In this document: piece by piece, positions 38,015 to 47,708 of the stretch
Position numbering within the stretch: the stretch's first letter is position 1
Layout: each line of letters starts with the position of its first letter
Origin: Cohnella kolymensis
GTDB lineage: Bacteria > Bacillota > Bacilli > Paenibacillales > Paenibacillaceae
Length of the DNA stretch: 64,000 nucleotides
Reading direction: 5' to 3'
Assembly (NCBI RefSeq): GCF_000829465.1
Contig: NZ_JXAL01000003.1
Location: 124,001 to 188,000, forward strand
The notes under the pieces: generated by a model
The model's database searches: none
Told to the model about the DNA's origin: nothing
Seen by the model: the letters and a program-made list of their open reading frames with translations, nothing else
Made by a program: the position numbers and the translations under genes

Positions 38015-38421
38015 ATGCGATTCCTCCCTGAATCATAATGGTGTATTACAGAGACCGGCCGCGATTGAAACATGTCGAAGTCCTCGGTGCTAAGCGGAGT
38101 CCTCGACTAATAGTGGATGAATGTGAGTAGTTCCTTATTGTCCCTGTCCATAATCATACCCCGACTGGAAATTAAATGTAATTATAAAATAGAAAATAAA
38201 TCTTTTTTAATATTTGTAAGAGGAGTTATTTTCCATACAAATTTTGCGAATTACGATATTATTAAAATATCTGACATGAGTTTATTTAGGCGGTGTGCGG
38301 TGTTAATCCAGAGAAAGTGAAAAGCTAGAACCCTTATGGTTCTAAGCTTTTTTAGAATTAAAAATGGAATATCACACTTTTTTTGATTTTTTTCTATGGT
38401 TTTAACTAAATCCAAGACTCG
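38015..38421. other. non-coding stretch, AT-rich, with a terminator-like hairpin
   Basis: It holds the upstream region of the secreted hydrolase and an AT-rich part at about 38160-38290. A short frame at 38117-38320 lacks an RBS and family likeness, so I do not call it. The hairpin at 38320-38353 is the only structured element I see. Confidence 0.5.
38320..38353. terminator. bidirectional terminator
   Basis: AAAGCT-AGAACC pairs with GGTTCT-AAGCTTT (one bulge) and is followed by TTTT on the plus strand. It probably ends the MFS gene transcript on the minus strand. Confidence 0.7.
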
Positions 38422-39628
38422 TCATTTTCGAGCCATGCGATGCATTGCCCAAACTACAAACGCGGCTAGCGTCATTGCGCCGCCTGCGATGCACGTGCCG
38501 TTCCAGCCCCAGCGCACCCATGAATAAGCTCCGATGGATGAACCGATTGCGCCCCCGATAAACACGCTGACCATGTAAACTGTGTTCAACCTGCTCCTAG
38601 CCTCCGGAATCAGCGCATAGACTCGCGCTTGGTTGGATACCTGTGCGCCCTGCACCCCCAAGTCGAGCAAGACGACCCCCACGACCAGCCCCACGAGCCA
38701 GGAACCGGCCAGCCAAAAGCAAACATACGAAAGAATAGCGGCCGCTATCATGAAGCCCACCATTCGAGTCGGACTCGCCCTGTCGGCCAGCCGGCCGATG
38801 ACCGAGGCGGCGGAGGCGCCGACCACGCCGACCAAGCCGAAGAGCCCGGCTATCGCGCTGCCGTAGCCGAAGCCTGGCCCCTCCAAATAGAAGGTCAGCG
38901 AGGTCCAAAAAAACGCTGAACGCTCCGAACATGCATGCCGCGATCAATGCGGCTTCCCTTAACGTGCGCTGTTCGGCGATCAGCTTGCCCATGGACCGGA
39001 TGAGAGCGGGATATGACAGCCGAATGACCGGCCGGCTGGCCGGCAGTCGCTTCCACAGAATAAACGCGAGCGCGAACATGGCGGCCGCGGCGAGTCCGAA
39101 CATGAACCGCCATCCGAACAACTCGCCGATCAAGCCGGCAACGGTACGTGCCAGCAAAATCCCGATCAGCAGCCCGCTCATGACGCTGCCGATCACTTTG
39201 CCCCGCTCTTCGGGAGGAGCCAGCTCCGCAGCGAGCGGAATGATCATTTGCGGAGCGGTTGTGGTCAATCCGACCACGAAGCTGGCCGCATACATCCAGG
39301 CCAAATTCGGCGCCGCCGCCACGCCGATTAAGGCCACACCGACGGCAAGCAGCAAGCCGGCAATCAGCTTGCGTTTCTCTTGTATATCGCCCAGCGGGAT
39401 GAACAGGAACAGTCCTGCCGCGTAGCCGAACTGGGTCAGCATGGAGATCAGCCCCGCCTGTTTGGCGCCGACGCCAAAAGTCCGTCCTATATCCGCTAGA
39501 AGAGGCTGGTTGTAGTATAAATTCGCCACAGTGATGCCGCTGGATACCGCCATCAAGAGGATAAGGCCGGGTGTGAGCGGTTTGGTGAGCGCGCTGTTCG
39601 CTGCAGCGGCGCCCATCGATTGTGCCAT
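38422..39628 (-). CDS. MFS transporter (DHA1-type), frame broken in a T7 run
   Basis: The first frame, from 39628, gives a major facilitator N-terminal half: VANLYYNQPLLADIGRTFGV, LFLFIPLGDIQEKRKL (motif A) and LAPPEERGKVIGSVMSGLL. After FGAFSVF it leaves frame. The other frame carries WTSLTFYLEGPGFGYGSAIA, VIGRLADRASPTRMVG and the rest to 38422. Removing one T from the seven at about 38907-38913 restores FSVFWTSLTFYLEG and 401 residues with about 12 membrane helices. It resembles sugar or drug exporters. It is divergent from the epimerase gene. Confidence 0.85.
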
Positions 39629-39781
39629 TCTGACGCCTCCTTCTTATGGAATCGTGGCAGTATTATATCACGCACTTACGCGCGGAAAAGGAGGAATGGC
39701 GATCTTAGTTCCGATTATGAGAATCGAGTTCCTTGTTTGATAAGACGGTCATTTTCTTCTTGGATTAAGATGGAGGTGCAT

Positions 39782-40636
39782 TTGAAATCGGTGTCGGACA
39801 GGGGGAGTGCTGTATTGCGGCAGCCTTGCGACTTGAAAAGGTTGAGCTTGAACCAGATTACGACCGAACGGTGGAGTTTGAGGGAAGCGGTAGAAGGATG
39901 CGCGAGGGCGGACATTCCATGGATCGCTCTGTGGCGCCACAAGGTAGCTGCGGCGGGCCTGGCGGAAAGCCGGAGAATCGTCCGCGATGCCGGACTGAAG
40001 GTTTCAAGCCTGTGCAGAGGCGGCATGTTTCCGGCAGCCACAGCAGATGAGCGACAAGCGCGGCTTGATGACAATCGCCGCGCGGTGGAGGAAGCGGCGG
40101 AGCTGGGCGCGGAGGTTCTCGTACTGGTCTGCGGACCGGCTCCGGATCGAGATATCGACAGCGCCCGCCGGTGGGTTGCCGAAGGGATCGAGAAGCTTGT
40201 CCCTTATGCGCAGTCACATGGCGTGAAGCTTGGAATCGAGCCTCTGCACCCGATGTATGCGGCCGAACGCTCGGTCGTCGTTTCCCTTGCGCAGGCCAAC
40301 GCCTTAGCGGAGCCGCATTCAGCCGATCAGGTGGGCGTTGTCGTTGATGTATTTCATGTATGGTGGGACCCCGATTTGTACCGCCAGATCGCTCAGGCAT
40401 CAGGCCGCATTGTCGGTTTTCACGTTTCCGATTGGATCGTTCCGACGCAGGACCTCCTGATGGGCCGCGGGATGATGGGCGACGGTGTGATTGAGATTTC
40501 CCGCATCCGCGAGAGCGTTGAGGCTGCCGGTTACCGCGGGCCGATTGAAGTCGAAATTTTCAACCAGGCGATCTGGGATGCGCCCGGAGATGAGGTGCTT
40601 GCCCTGATGAAGCAGCGTTTCCCGGAGTATGTGTAG
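39782..40636 (+). CDS. sugar phosphate isomerase/epimerase (AP-endonuclease-2-like TIM barrel)
   Basis: The start is uncertain: GGAGGTG lies five bases before the TTG at 39782 (284 residues), while an ATG at 39770 lacks an RBS. It has the xylose-isomerase-like TIM barrel with LKVSSLCRGGMFPAAT, HGVKLGIEPLHPMYAAERS and VVVDVFHVWWDP, where Glu, Asp and His would bind a metal. Relatives include IolE, IolI and the 3-keto-glycoside beta-eliminases/hydratases. It lies with a Gfo/Idh/MocA and a GMC oxidoreductase, so 3-keto sugar chemistry is plausible. Confidence 0.75.
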   Translation: MKSVSDRGSAVLRQPCDLKRLSLNQITTERWSLREAVEGCARADIPWIALWRHKVAAAGLAESRRIVRDAGLKVSSLCRGGMFPAATADERQARLDDNRRAVEEAAELGAEVLVLVCGPAPDRDIDSARRWVAEGIEKLVPYAQSHGVKLGIEPLHPMYAAERSVVVSLAQANALAEPHSADQVGVVVDVFHVWWDPDLYRQIAQASGRIVGFHVSDWIVPTQDLLMGRGMMGDGVIEISRIRESVEAAGYRGPIEVEIFNQAIWDAPGDEVLALMKQRFPEYV

Positions 40637-41492
40637 ACACATATTCGGGCGTGTATTGCCTTTCGTCTTTCACCGTGTGATGCTCCCGGGTTTTATGCAG
40701 CGTTCGGTACTTCTGGGGAGGGATCTCGGCCGCATCCTTGAAAATCCGATAAAAAGTGGACACCGTTTCAAAGCCAAGCTCGAAGCAAATGGAAGTGATG
40801 TCCTTATCCGTTTCCGTCAGCAATTTCTTTGCCAGCCCGATCCGCAAGTCGGTTAAGTAGCGAACCGGCGTCATATTGTAGTGTTCTTTGAAAATCATGT
40901 TGATGTACCGGCTGCTCATGCCCAGTATGCCTGCGATCCTGTCGGCATCTAAGTTTTCGAAGTAATGCGTTTCGATATAATGGCGGATCCGCTCCGCCCG
41001 CAGGCTGTTGGCGTCCGTCAACGCATGCGGTTGTTGCGAACGGGAAAGTACGATAAGCATTTCGATTAGAATGATTTTCATCGCCAAGCCGCTTAAATGA
41101 TGACGGGCAGATTGCTCGAACAGCATTTTTCGAAGGAGCGGCCTAACTTCACTGATTTCATAATGGAAGGGTTTAATCAGCTTGGAATGATGCTCGTCCA
41201 GCAGCCGGGTTTTGACCGCATCGTCGAAAATCGCCTGGTCGAAGGCTAGAACAAGCACGGTCAGCTTCGAATCGGACACAATGGCGTGCAAGGCTCCCGG
41301 CGCGATGACGCACACATGATCGCCATTGAAAACGCTGTCTTTTCCATCCAGCCTAATTCTTCCTTCCCCTTCAAGAGCATATAAAACCTGATGGACTTGA
41401 TGATAGTGCTCTTTCACCACATCGCCGTCCTTATGCTTGATTTCGTATAACAAGATTCCCTCATCAGGCAGTTGAATTGCTTGCAAGCTCAT
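40560..41492 (-). CDS. AraC-family regulator with cupin sensor domain
   Basis: 310 residues. The N-terminal cupin (VKEHYHQVHQVLYALEGEGR, VCVIAPGALHAIV) would bind a sugar. The C-terminal double helix-turn-helix is clear: DADRIAGILGMSSRYINMIF and TDKDITSICFELGFETVSTF. It ends inside the epimerase gene's 3' end and is divergent from the GMC oxidoreductase. It is the likely local regulator of this cluster. Confidence 0.85.
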   Translation of the reverse strand: MSLQAIQLPDEGILLYEIKHKDGDVVKEHYHQVHQVLYALEGEGRIRLDGKDSVFNGDHVCVIAPGALHAIVSDSKLTVLVLAFDQAIFDDAVKTRLLDEHHSKLIKPFHYEISEVRPLLRKMLFEQSARHHLSGLAMKIILIEMLIVLSRSQQPHALTDANSLRAERIRHYIETHYFENLDADRIAGILGMSSRYINMIFKEHYNMTPVRYLTDLRIGLAKKLLTETDKDITSICFELGFETVSTFYRIFKDAAEIPPQKYRTLHKTREHHTVKDERQYTPEYVSTHTPGNAASSGQAPHLRAHPRSPG

Positions 41493-41607
41493 GGATCAAC
41501 ACCCCCGCCGACATCAAATTCCATTCATTCTTAGTATAGGATGCCAATTCAATATTTTACAATCAATTACTATCTTTCTTTCGAAAAGGGAAAGGGGACT
41601 CGGCTAT

Positions 41608-43152
41608 ATGCTCAATGAGTCTGCAGACGTATTGATCGTCGGCGCCGGCGCGTGCGGCGGATTGGTCGCGAAGGAGCTGTCCGGCCGCGGGTTCAGCGTT
41701 GTCGTTCTTGAAGGCGGCAAAAGTTACAACCCCGCTGTCGATCTGGCAAACTCCGAAGCCAACAGCGCCAAGATTCAATGGGCGGAACCGAGGGTGTACG
41801 CGGGCAAAGACCAGGTCGTTCCGAAAACGGGCGTCGGAGTAGGCGGCGGCACGCTCACTTGGCTGGGCGTCATGCCGCGCTTTCACCGGGCCGACTTTCG
41901 GACAAGGACTCTGGAAGGAGTCGGAGAAGATTGGCCGATTTCGTATGAGGATCTCTCGCCGTATTACGCCAAGGTAGAGCGGGACTTCGGCTTAGCGGGA
42001 GAGTGCGGACCGTTCGCGCCCGAATCTTATTCGCTTCCGATGCCCGCCCACCGGATGAGTTGGCACGCGCAGGTGCTGGCCAGGGGAGCGAGGAGAGCGG
42101 GGGCCCATCCTTTTGCGCCGCCGATCGCGATCAACTCGGAGGAATACGGCGGTCGCCCGGCCTGTATATACTGCGGTTGGTGCGGATCCGGCTGTCCGAC
42201 CGGCGCCAAGGCGACGAGCCAGGGGACGTACTTGGCGCAAGCGGAAGCCGCCGGGACGCGCGTGATCAGCGAAGCGTTCGTCCATCGCGTGGATTATGAC
42301 GAAGCGTTGGGCCGCGTGACCGGCGTTCATTATCTCGCTGCCGATGGCCGGGAGCACGAGCTGCGGGCGCGGATCGTGATCTTGTCCGCCCACGCGGTGG
42401 AGACACCGAGACTGCTGCTGATGTCCGCCGGTCCCAGCTTCCCGGACGGTCTGGCCAATTCCAGCGGCACAGTCGGCAAATATTTGCTCAGTCATCCGAC
42501 CTGGCAAGTATTCGGCACGTTCGACGAACCCGTCAACGCCTACAAAGGGATCCAGATGGGCCAGGTCATGGTGCAGGATTATTACAAGCCGGATCCCCGC
42601 AACGACTATGCCCGCGGCTATGTACTGATCTCCTACATGATGACGCCGATCACATACGCCAACCTGAGCGGTGATTTCGTCGGGCCGGAGCTGAAGCGGT
42701 TCCTGCATGACTATCCCTACACCGCGGCCTGGTGGGCGCACGCCGAGGGGCTGCCGAGCGAGAACAACACAGTCACGCTCGATCCGGAAGTGAAGGACAA
42801 GCGCGGCCTTCCGGTCGCCAGAATTGAGATTGAGTGGCAGGAGAACGACATCAAGGTGGCTGCCGCCGCAAGGGACAAAGCCGCCGAGTTGATGGAGTTG
42901 TCGGGGGCCCGCAAGGTAAGAATCGGTCTGAACTACGGAGCGCACGCGATGGGGACGTGCCGCATGGGCGACGATCGCCAGACGTCTGTGGTCAACGGCT
43001 ATGGGCAAACGCATGACATCAAAAATTTGTTCATCTGCGACACCAGTGTTTTCGTGACCGGAGGAGGTCTCAACCCGACGCTGACCGCCATGGCCATCGC
43101 CGGCAGGTCGGCGGATTACATAGCGAGCCAAGCCCGGAGGGGCGAACTTTAA
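41608..43152 (+). CDS. GMC-family oxidoreductase (sugar dehydrogenase large subunit)
   Basis: I choose the ATG at 41608, with GAAAAGGGAAAGGGG upstream; 514 residues. The FAD motif is DVLIVGAGACGGLVAKELSG. A cysteine cluster CIYCGWCGSGCPTGAK is like the large subunit of gluconate 2-dehydrogenase and FAD sugar dehydrogenases. The catalytic pair is His in NYGAHAMGTCRMG and Asn in GGGLNPTLTAMAI. The next gene encodes the matching small subunit. It probably oxidises a sugar, perhaps at C3 as in glucoside 3-dehydrogenases, passing electrons onward. Confidence 0.85.
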   Translation: MLNESADVLIVGAGACGGLVAKELSGRGFSVVVLEGGKSYNPAVDLANSEANSAKIQWAEPRVYAGKDQVVPKTGVGVGGGTLTWLGVMPRFHRADFRTRTLEGVGEDWPISYEDLSPYYAKVERDFGLAGECGPFAPESYSLPMPAHRMSWHAQVLARGARRAGAHPFAPPIAINSEEYGGRPACIYCGWCGSGCPTGAKATSQGTYLAQAEAAGTRVISEAFVHRVDYDEALGRVTGVHYLAADGREHELRARIVILSAHAVETPRLLLMSAGPSFPDGLANSSGTVGKYLLSHPTWQVFGTFDEPVNAYKGIQMGQVMVQDYYKPDPRNDYARGYVLISYMMTPITYANLSGDFVGPELKRFLHDYPYTAAWWAHAEGLPSENNTVTLDPEVKDKRGLPVARIEIEWQENDIKVAAAARDKAAELMELSGARKVRIGLNYGAHAMGTCRMGDDRQTSVVNGYGQTHDIKNLFICDTSVFVTGGGLNPTLTAMAIAGRSADYIASQARRGEL

Positions 43153-43177
43153 ACCATTTGATGAGGGAGGCGAGGGT

Positions 43178-43606
43178 ATGGGAACGATCAGCTCCGAACA
43201 AGTCGAATTGTTGAGCGAATTGACGCTGGCGGTCATTCCTGAGGACGAGGTCGACCGGGGAGCCGCCGAAGTCCATGCCGGTACGGCTTTGGCCGCCAAA
43301 ATAGACAGGGGCGTCAACGCCGCGCTTTATTTGCAAGGGCTCGAAACAGCCGGTCTTCTCGCGAAGGAACGGTTCGGTCTCAGCTCAGGCATGACGCAGG
43401 AGCAGGCTCTGGACATTTTGCTGGAAGTGAAGAAGCGCCTGCCGGCCTTCTATAAGCAGCTTCGGGCGGACGTGTGCGCGTTATATTTGAGCGAACCTGC
43501 GGTATGGCAGCGAATCGGATTCCCCGGTCCTTCGGCGGAGTCGGGCGGGTATCCGGATTTCGACCAGCCTCAATTCAGGATCGGAGACGAACAAACAGCC
43601 GGGTAA
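43178..43606 (+). CDS. gluconate 2-dehydrogenase subunit 3 family protein
   Basis: 142 residues, 25 bases after the GMC gene with RBS GAGGGAGGCG. SSEQVELLSELTLAVIPEDE and the later FYKQLRADVCALYLSEPAVW with GFPGPSAESGGYPDFD match the small subunit that pairs with GMC sugar dehydrogenases. No Tat signal is obvious at the N-terminus, whereas many relatives carry one, so the complex may be cytoplasmic. Confidence 0.8.
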   Translation: MGTISSEQVELLSELTLAVIPEDEVDRGAAEVHAGTALAAKIDRGVNAALYLQGLETAGLLAKERFGLSSGMTQEQALDILLEVKKRLPAFYKQLRADVCALYLSEPAVWQRIGFPGPSAESGGYPDFDQPQFRIGDEQTAG

Positions 43607-43637
43607 AAAACATGACAAAAGGAAGGGGGCTTCATCG

Positions 43638-44831
43638 ATGGCGCAAATCAAGCTGGGTGTAATCATGAACGGGGTAACGGGACGGATGGGCACGAACCAG
43701 CACCTGATCCGCTCGATCTTGGCAATCCGGAAGCAGGGGGGCGTAATGCTTCCGAACGGCGATTCGATTATGCCGGAACCTATATTAGTGGGACGGCAGG
43801 AGCACAAAGTGAAAGCTTTGGCTGAGGCGCACGGAATCGAAAAATGGAGCACCAACCTGGACGAGTGTCTTGCAGATGAAGAGAACGTGATTTACTTTGA
43901 CGCCCAGATGACCAATTTCCGCGCGCACAGCCTCCGCAAAGCGATCGCAGCGGGCAAGCACATTTACTGCGAGAAGCCGACGGCAGGTTCATTCGAGGAG
44001 TCGATGGAGCTCGCCCGGCTCGCCAGGCAGGCGGGCGTCAAAAACGGCGTCGTCCAGGATAAGTTGTTCCTGCCCGGTTTGCTGAAACTGAAGCGATTGG
44101 TGGATTCCGGCTTTTTCGGCAAAATTCTGTCCGTGCGTATGGAGTTCGGCTACTGGGTGTTCGAAGGCGATTGGCAGCCCGGTCAACGTCCTTCCTGGAA
44201 CTACCGCAAAGAAGACGGCGGAGGAATCATCGTCGACATGTTCGCGCACTGGCGATATGTGCTGGACAACTTGTTCGGGAACGTAGTGGCCGTCAGCTGC
44301 CTCGGCGTGACGCACATTCCGAAGCGATGGGACGAGAACGGCAGCGAATACGAATGCACGGCCGACGACGCGGCCTATGCGACCTTCGAGCTTGAAGGCG
44401 GGATCGTCGTGCAAGCCAATTCCTCCTGGGCGGTCCGTGTCAATCGGGAAGACCTGCTCACCATCCAGGTGGACGGAACGGAAGGCAGCGCGGTTGCAGG
44501 TCTGCGGGAATGTAAGGCGCAGCATCGTATCAACACCGGCAAGCCGGTCTGGAATCCGGACATCCCGAATCCGTTCGATTTCCGTGCCCAGTGGGAAGAG
44601 GTGCCGGACAACCAACTGTTCGATAACGGCTTCAAGGTGCAGTGGGAGTTGTACTTGAAGCATGTGGCGCTGGGAACCCCGTTCCCGTGGGATCTGCTGG
44701 AGGGGGCGAAGGGCACCCAGCTTTCCGAGCTCGCCTTGCAATCCTGGCAGGAACGCCGCTGGATCGAGGTGCCGGAATTGAACATCCGGGAGGAAAGCCG
44801 AGATGCCGAAGCTGCTTCTGCCGCGAAGTGA
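43638..44831 (+). CDS. Gfo/Idh/MocA family oxidoreductase
   Basis: 397 residues; RBS AAAGGAAGGGGG. The N-terminus LGVIMNGVTGRMGTNQHLIR is the Rossmann part, IYCEKPTAGSFEESMELAR carries the EKP lysine, and GGIIVDMFAHWRYVLDN carries the catalytic Asp and His. It should oxidise or reduce a sugar or keto-sugar with NAD(P). In the known levoglucosan pathway a family member makes the 3-keto form and a TIM-barrel enzyme cleaves it; here both are present. Confidence 0.85.
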   Translation: MAQIKLGVIMNGVTGRMGTNQHLIRSILAIRKQGGVMLPNGDSIMPEPILVGRQEHKVKALAEAHGIEKWSTNLDECLADEENVIYFDAQMTNFRAHSLRKAIAAGKHIYCEKPTAGSFEESMELARLARQAGVKNGVVQDKLFLPGLLKLKRLVDSGFFGKILSVRMEFGYWVFEGDWQPGQRPSWNYRKEDGGGIIVDMFAHWRYVLDNLFGNVVAVSCLGVTHIPKRWDENGSEYECTADDAAYATFELEGGIVVQANSSWAVRVNREDLLTIQVDGTEGSAVAGLRECKAQHRINTGKPVWNPDIPNPFDFRAQWEEVPDNQLFDNGFKVQWELYLKHVALGTPFPWDLLEGAKGTQLSELALQSWQERRWIEVPELNIREESRDAEAASAAK

Positions 44832-45969
44832 CGGTACATTAGCCGCATATACACCTGGCGGCGTCAGAACGTTCGAGATTCCGCGCGGTACTGTGCCGCA
44901 AAGCCGCATCGCTTATTCAGCGGCGCATGTCGTCTGCGATCCGCTGGCGGACGCTGATCCCCTGAACCGGGCGATGATTGACTGGGAGGCGACGATGGCG
45001 TATCGCCGCCATCTATGGTCGCTCGGCATGGCCGTCGCAGAAGCGATGGATACCGCTCAGCGGGGGATGGGCCTGAACTGGGAGCGGTCCAAGGAGCTCA
45101 TTGCAAGGTCACTCGCCGAAGCCCGCTCAGCAGGAGGCCGAATCGCTTGCGGTGCAGGAACGGATCATCTGGCTCCGGGACCGACTGTTACCCTCGAGCA
45201 GGTGGAGGCGGCTTACGAAGAACAGTGCGGCTTCGTCGAAAGCCATGGAGGACGCGTCATCCTCATGGCAAGCCGCGCGCTGTGCGCCGCCGCGAAATCG
45301 CCGGAGGATTACGAGCGGGTGTATGGCAATGTCTTAAGACAGGTGTCGCAGCCCGTTATCCTTCACTGGCTGGGCGGCATGTTTGACCCGAACTTGACCG
45401 GCTATTGGGGTCATGATGATTTGGATGAGGCCATGGAAGTCTGCCTGCGGATCATCCGTTCCCATGCCGACAAGGTGGACGGCATTAAAATCTCGCTGCT
45501 CGACGCCGACAAAGAGATCGCGATGCGGCGGCGGCTCCCGGCGAACGTAAAAATGTACACGGGAGACGACTTCAACTACGCGCATCTCATCCACGGAGAC
45601 GAGCACGGCTTCAGCCACGCGCTGCTCGGCATCTTCGATGCGATCGCCCCGGCTGCCGCTGCGGCACTGCACGCATTGGATGCAGGCGATTCCGAGGGTT
45701 TCCATCGCATACTGGAGAAAACCGTCCCGCTTTCCCGGCATATTTTTCAGGCACCGACTTACGCTTACAAGACGGGCATCGTGTTCATGGCCTACCTCAA
45801 CGGACACCAGTCGCATTTCCGCATGATCGGCGGGGCGGAAGGGGCGAGATCGATCGTCCATTTGTCCGAATTGTTCATCCTGGCGGATCAAGCAGGTCTG
45901 CTGGAGGACGCGGACATGGCGGCCGAGCGGATGAAACGGGTTTTGGCGGTAGCCGGCGTGATGGCGTGA
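44803..45969 (+). CDS. DUF993 (dihydrodipicolinate-synthase-like) protein
   Basis: 388 residues, overlapping the Gfo/Idh gene by 29 bases. SRIAYSAAHVVCDPLADADP, VAEAMDTAQRGMGLNW, CGAGTDHLAPGPTVTLEQVE, PVILHWLGGMFDPNLTGYWG and MYTGDDFNYAHLIHGDEHGF match DUF993, a DHDPS-like TIM-barrel family often found with Gfo/Idh and TIM-barrel epimerases. The DHDPS-type Schiff-base lysine may be that of GIKISLLD (residue about 229). It could be an aldolase or dehydratase on a keto-acid sugar. The reaction is not established to my knowledge. Confidence 0.85.
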   Translation: MPKLLLPRSDGTLAAYTPGGVRTFEIPRGTVPQSRIAYSAAHVVCDPLADADPLNRAMIDWEATMAYRRHLWSLGMAVAEAMDTAQRGMGLNWERSKELIARSLAEARSAGGRIACGAGTDHLAPGPTVTLEQVEAAYEEQCGFVESHGGRVILMASRALCAAAKSPEDYERVYGNVLRQVSQPVILHWLGGMFDPNLTGYWGHDDLDEAMEVCLRIIRSHADKVDGIKISLLDADKEIAMRRRLPANVKMYTGDDFNYAHLIHGDEHGFSHALLGIFDAIAPAAAAALHALDAGDSEGFHRILEKTVPLSRHIFQAPTYAYKTGIVFMAYLNGHQSHFRMIGGAEGARSIVHLSELFILADQAGLLEDADMAAERMKRVLAVAGVMA

Positions 45970-45989
45970 TGGCGTGATGGCGTGATGGC
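45958..45989 (+). repeat. four tandem copies of an 8-bp unit across a stop codon
   Basis: GTGATGGC is repeated four times in a row, spanning the stop (45967-45969) of the DUF993 gene and the following spacer. A change of copy number would shift the frame at the extreme C-terminus. Confidence 0.95.
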
Positions 45990-46042
45990 GTCGACATGAA
46001 ATGACTTTTCCCATTCGTATTTATAAGAAGGAGGAGAGCAAG

Positions 46043-47497
46043 GTGGCAATAGGCACAAAAGGGATGGATTGCAGGCATTTTATAGACGGCGAATATTTGG
46101 ACTTATCGACGGGCAGCACATTCGACAACATCAATCCCGCGACCGAAGAAGTAATCGGGCAAGTGGCGGAAGGCGGCAAAGCCGAAGTAGACAGAGCGGT
46201 TGAAGCCGCGAAAAGGGCTTTCCACGGCGGATGGAAGCAATCCAAGCTCAGCGAACGTGCGGCGATCCTGAGGAGGATCGGCGACATAATCCTTCAGCGC
46301 AAAGACGAGCTGGCTCTGCTGGAGACGATGGATACCGGTAAACCTCTGTGGCTGTCCACCAACGTCGATATGCCACGCTCCGCCGGAAGCTATCATTTTT
46401 ACGCCAATTTTATTTCCACGATGGGAACCGAAGCCTATCCGAACGAACAGGGGGCTCTCAGCTTCGTCGTGCGCCGTCCGCTCGGTGTCGTCGGGATGAT
46501 CAATCCGTGGAACCTGCCGCTGCTCTTGCTCAGCGCCAAGCTCGCGCCAGCGCTGGCCATGGGCAACACGGTCGTGCTGAAACCGGCACGCTGGACGCCG
46601 ATGACCGCGACGCTGCTGGGAGAAATCTGCAAGGAAGCCGGTCTGCCGGATGGCGTGGTCAATATCGTGAATGGCGCGGGGCGGCTGGTCGGCGAGGCGA
46701 TGTCCGAGCATCCCGATATCCGCGCCATCGCTTTTACGGGCGAAACCTCGACCGGCAAAAGCATCATGAAAGCCGGCGCGGCCAGCCTGAAGCGGCTGTC
46801 GTTCGAGCTAGGCGGCAAAAACCCGAACATCGTGTTCGAGGACTGTGATCTAGACGAAGTCGTGGAAACATCTTTACGCAGCAGCTTCATCAACCAAGGC
46901 GCAGTCTGCCTTTGCGGATCCCGTATTTACGTGCAACGACCGATTTACGACAAGTTTGTCGAGAAATTCGTTGCCCGTACGAAGCAGCAGATCGTCGGCG
47001 ATCCTCTGAAGCCGGATACGAATATCGGAGCGCTGATCAGCAGGCAGCATTACGAGCGCGTACTCGAGTATATCGAGTCGGCCAGGGAGGAGGGCGGCAT
47101 CATCGAGACCGGCGGTAAACCCGCGGAAGTATCGAACCGAGGATTCTATCTGGAGCCGACGATCATCACCGGGCTTACGCAAGAGTGCCGGGTCACCCGG
47201 GAGGAAGTGTTCGGGCCGGTAGTCACGATCCAACCGTTCGATACGGAAGAGGAAGTTATCGGCTATGCCAATGACACGCATTATGGCTTGAGCGCGTCCA
47301 TCTGGACCAAGGACAGCAGCCGCGCGTTCCGGGTTTCGCATCAGATCGAAGCGGGACTAACCTGGGTCAACACCTGGTTTTTGCGTGATCCGAGAACACC
47401 CTACGGCGGAGAGAAACAGAGCGGGATTGGCCGTCAAGGCGGCAGTTTCAGTCTAGACTTCTACAGTGAGGTCTCCACGATCTGCATGAAATATTAA
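46043..47497 (+). CDS. aldehyde dehydrogenase
   Basis: I choose the GTG at 46043, with AAGGAGGA upstream; 484 residues. The NAD site is GMINPWNLPLLLLSAKLAPA, the catalytic Glu lies in FELGGKNPNIVFED and the Cys in NQGAVCLCGSRIYV; EEVFGPVVTIQPF and PYGGEKQSGIGRQGG are also present. It is similar to betaine-aldehyde or 2-hydroxymuconic-semialdehyde dehydrogenases. It probably oxidises an aldehyde acid released by the DUF993 protein, an inference from gene order. Confidence 0.85.
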   Translation: MAIGTKGMDCRHFIDGEYLDLSTGSTFDNINPATEEVIGQVAEGGKAEVDRAVEAAKRAFHGGWKQSKLSERAAILRRIGDIILQRKDELALLETMDTGKPLWLSTNVDMPRSAGSYHFYANFISTMGTEAYPNEQGALSFVVRRPLGVVGMINPWNLPLLLLSAKLAPALAMGNTVVLKPARWTPMTATLLGEICKEAGLPDGVVNIVNGAGRLVGEAMSEHPDIRAIAFTGETSTGKSIMKAGAASLKRLSFELGGKNPNIVFEDCDLDEVVETSLRSSFINQGAVCLCGSRIYVQRPIYDKFVEKFVARTKQQIVGDPLKPDTNIGALISRQHYERVLEYIESAREEGGIIETGGKPAEVSNRGFYLEPTIITGLTQECRVTREEVFGPVVTIQPFDTEEEVIGYANDTHYGLSASIWTKDSSRAFRVSHQIEAGLTWVNTWFLRDPRTPYGGEKQSGIGRQGGSFSLDFYSEVSTICMKY

Positions 47498-47620
47498 TAT
47501 TTAATTCGCTTCTTTCAAAATTAAGTAATTGACAGATAAAAAAAATAACTAACTAAAATAGCAATAAATAGTAATAGTAAACGATACTTTAATAGCGAAG
47601 CACGGATGAACATGCAGACT

Positions 47621-47634
47621 TGGAAGCGATTGCA
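47621..47634 (+). promoter_or_regulatory. cre-like site before the ABC transporter
   Basis: TGGAAGCGATTGCA matches the CcpA consensus TGWAARCGYTWNCW at 12 of 14 positions, 75 bases before the binding-protein gene. It is a weak match by sequence only. Confidence 0.3.
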
Positions 47635-47708
47635 ATTAGGATGTATTCGTACGGGCAGTATATTCGCCTGTTGTGAATAAAAAATGCTGATAAAGGATGG
47701 GTTAACAA

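Noticed and set aside
38117-38320. 67-codon frame in the gap before the secreted hydrolase gene
   Set aside because: No RBS, low complexity and no likeness; kept as non-coding.
41992-43317. 441-codon minus-strand frame opposite the GMC gene
   Set aside because: Shadow of a GC-rich gene with clear FAD and GMC motifs on the other strand.
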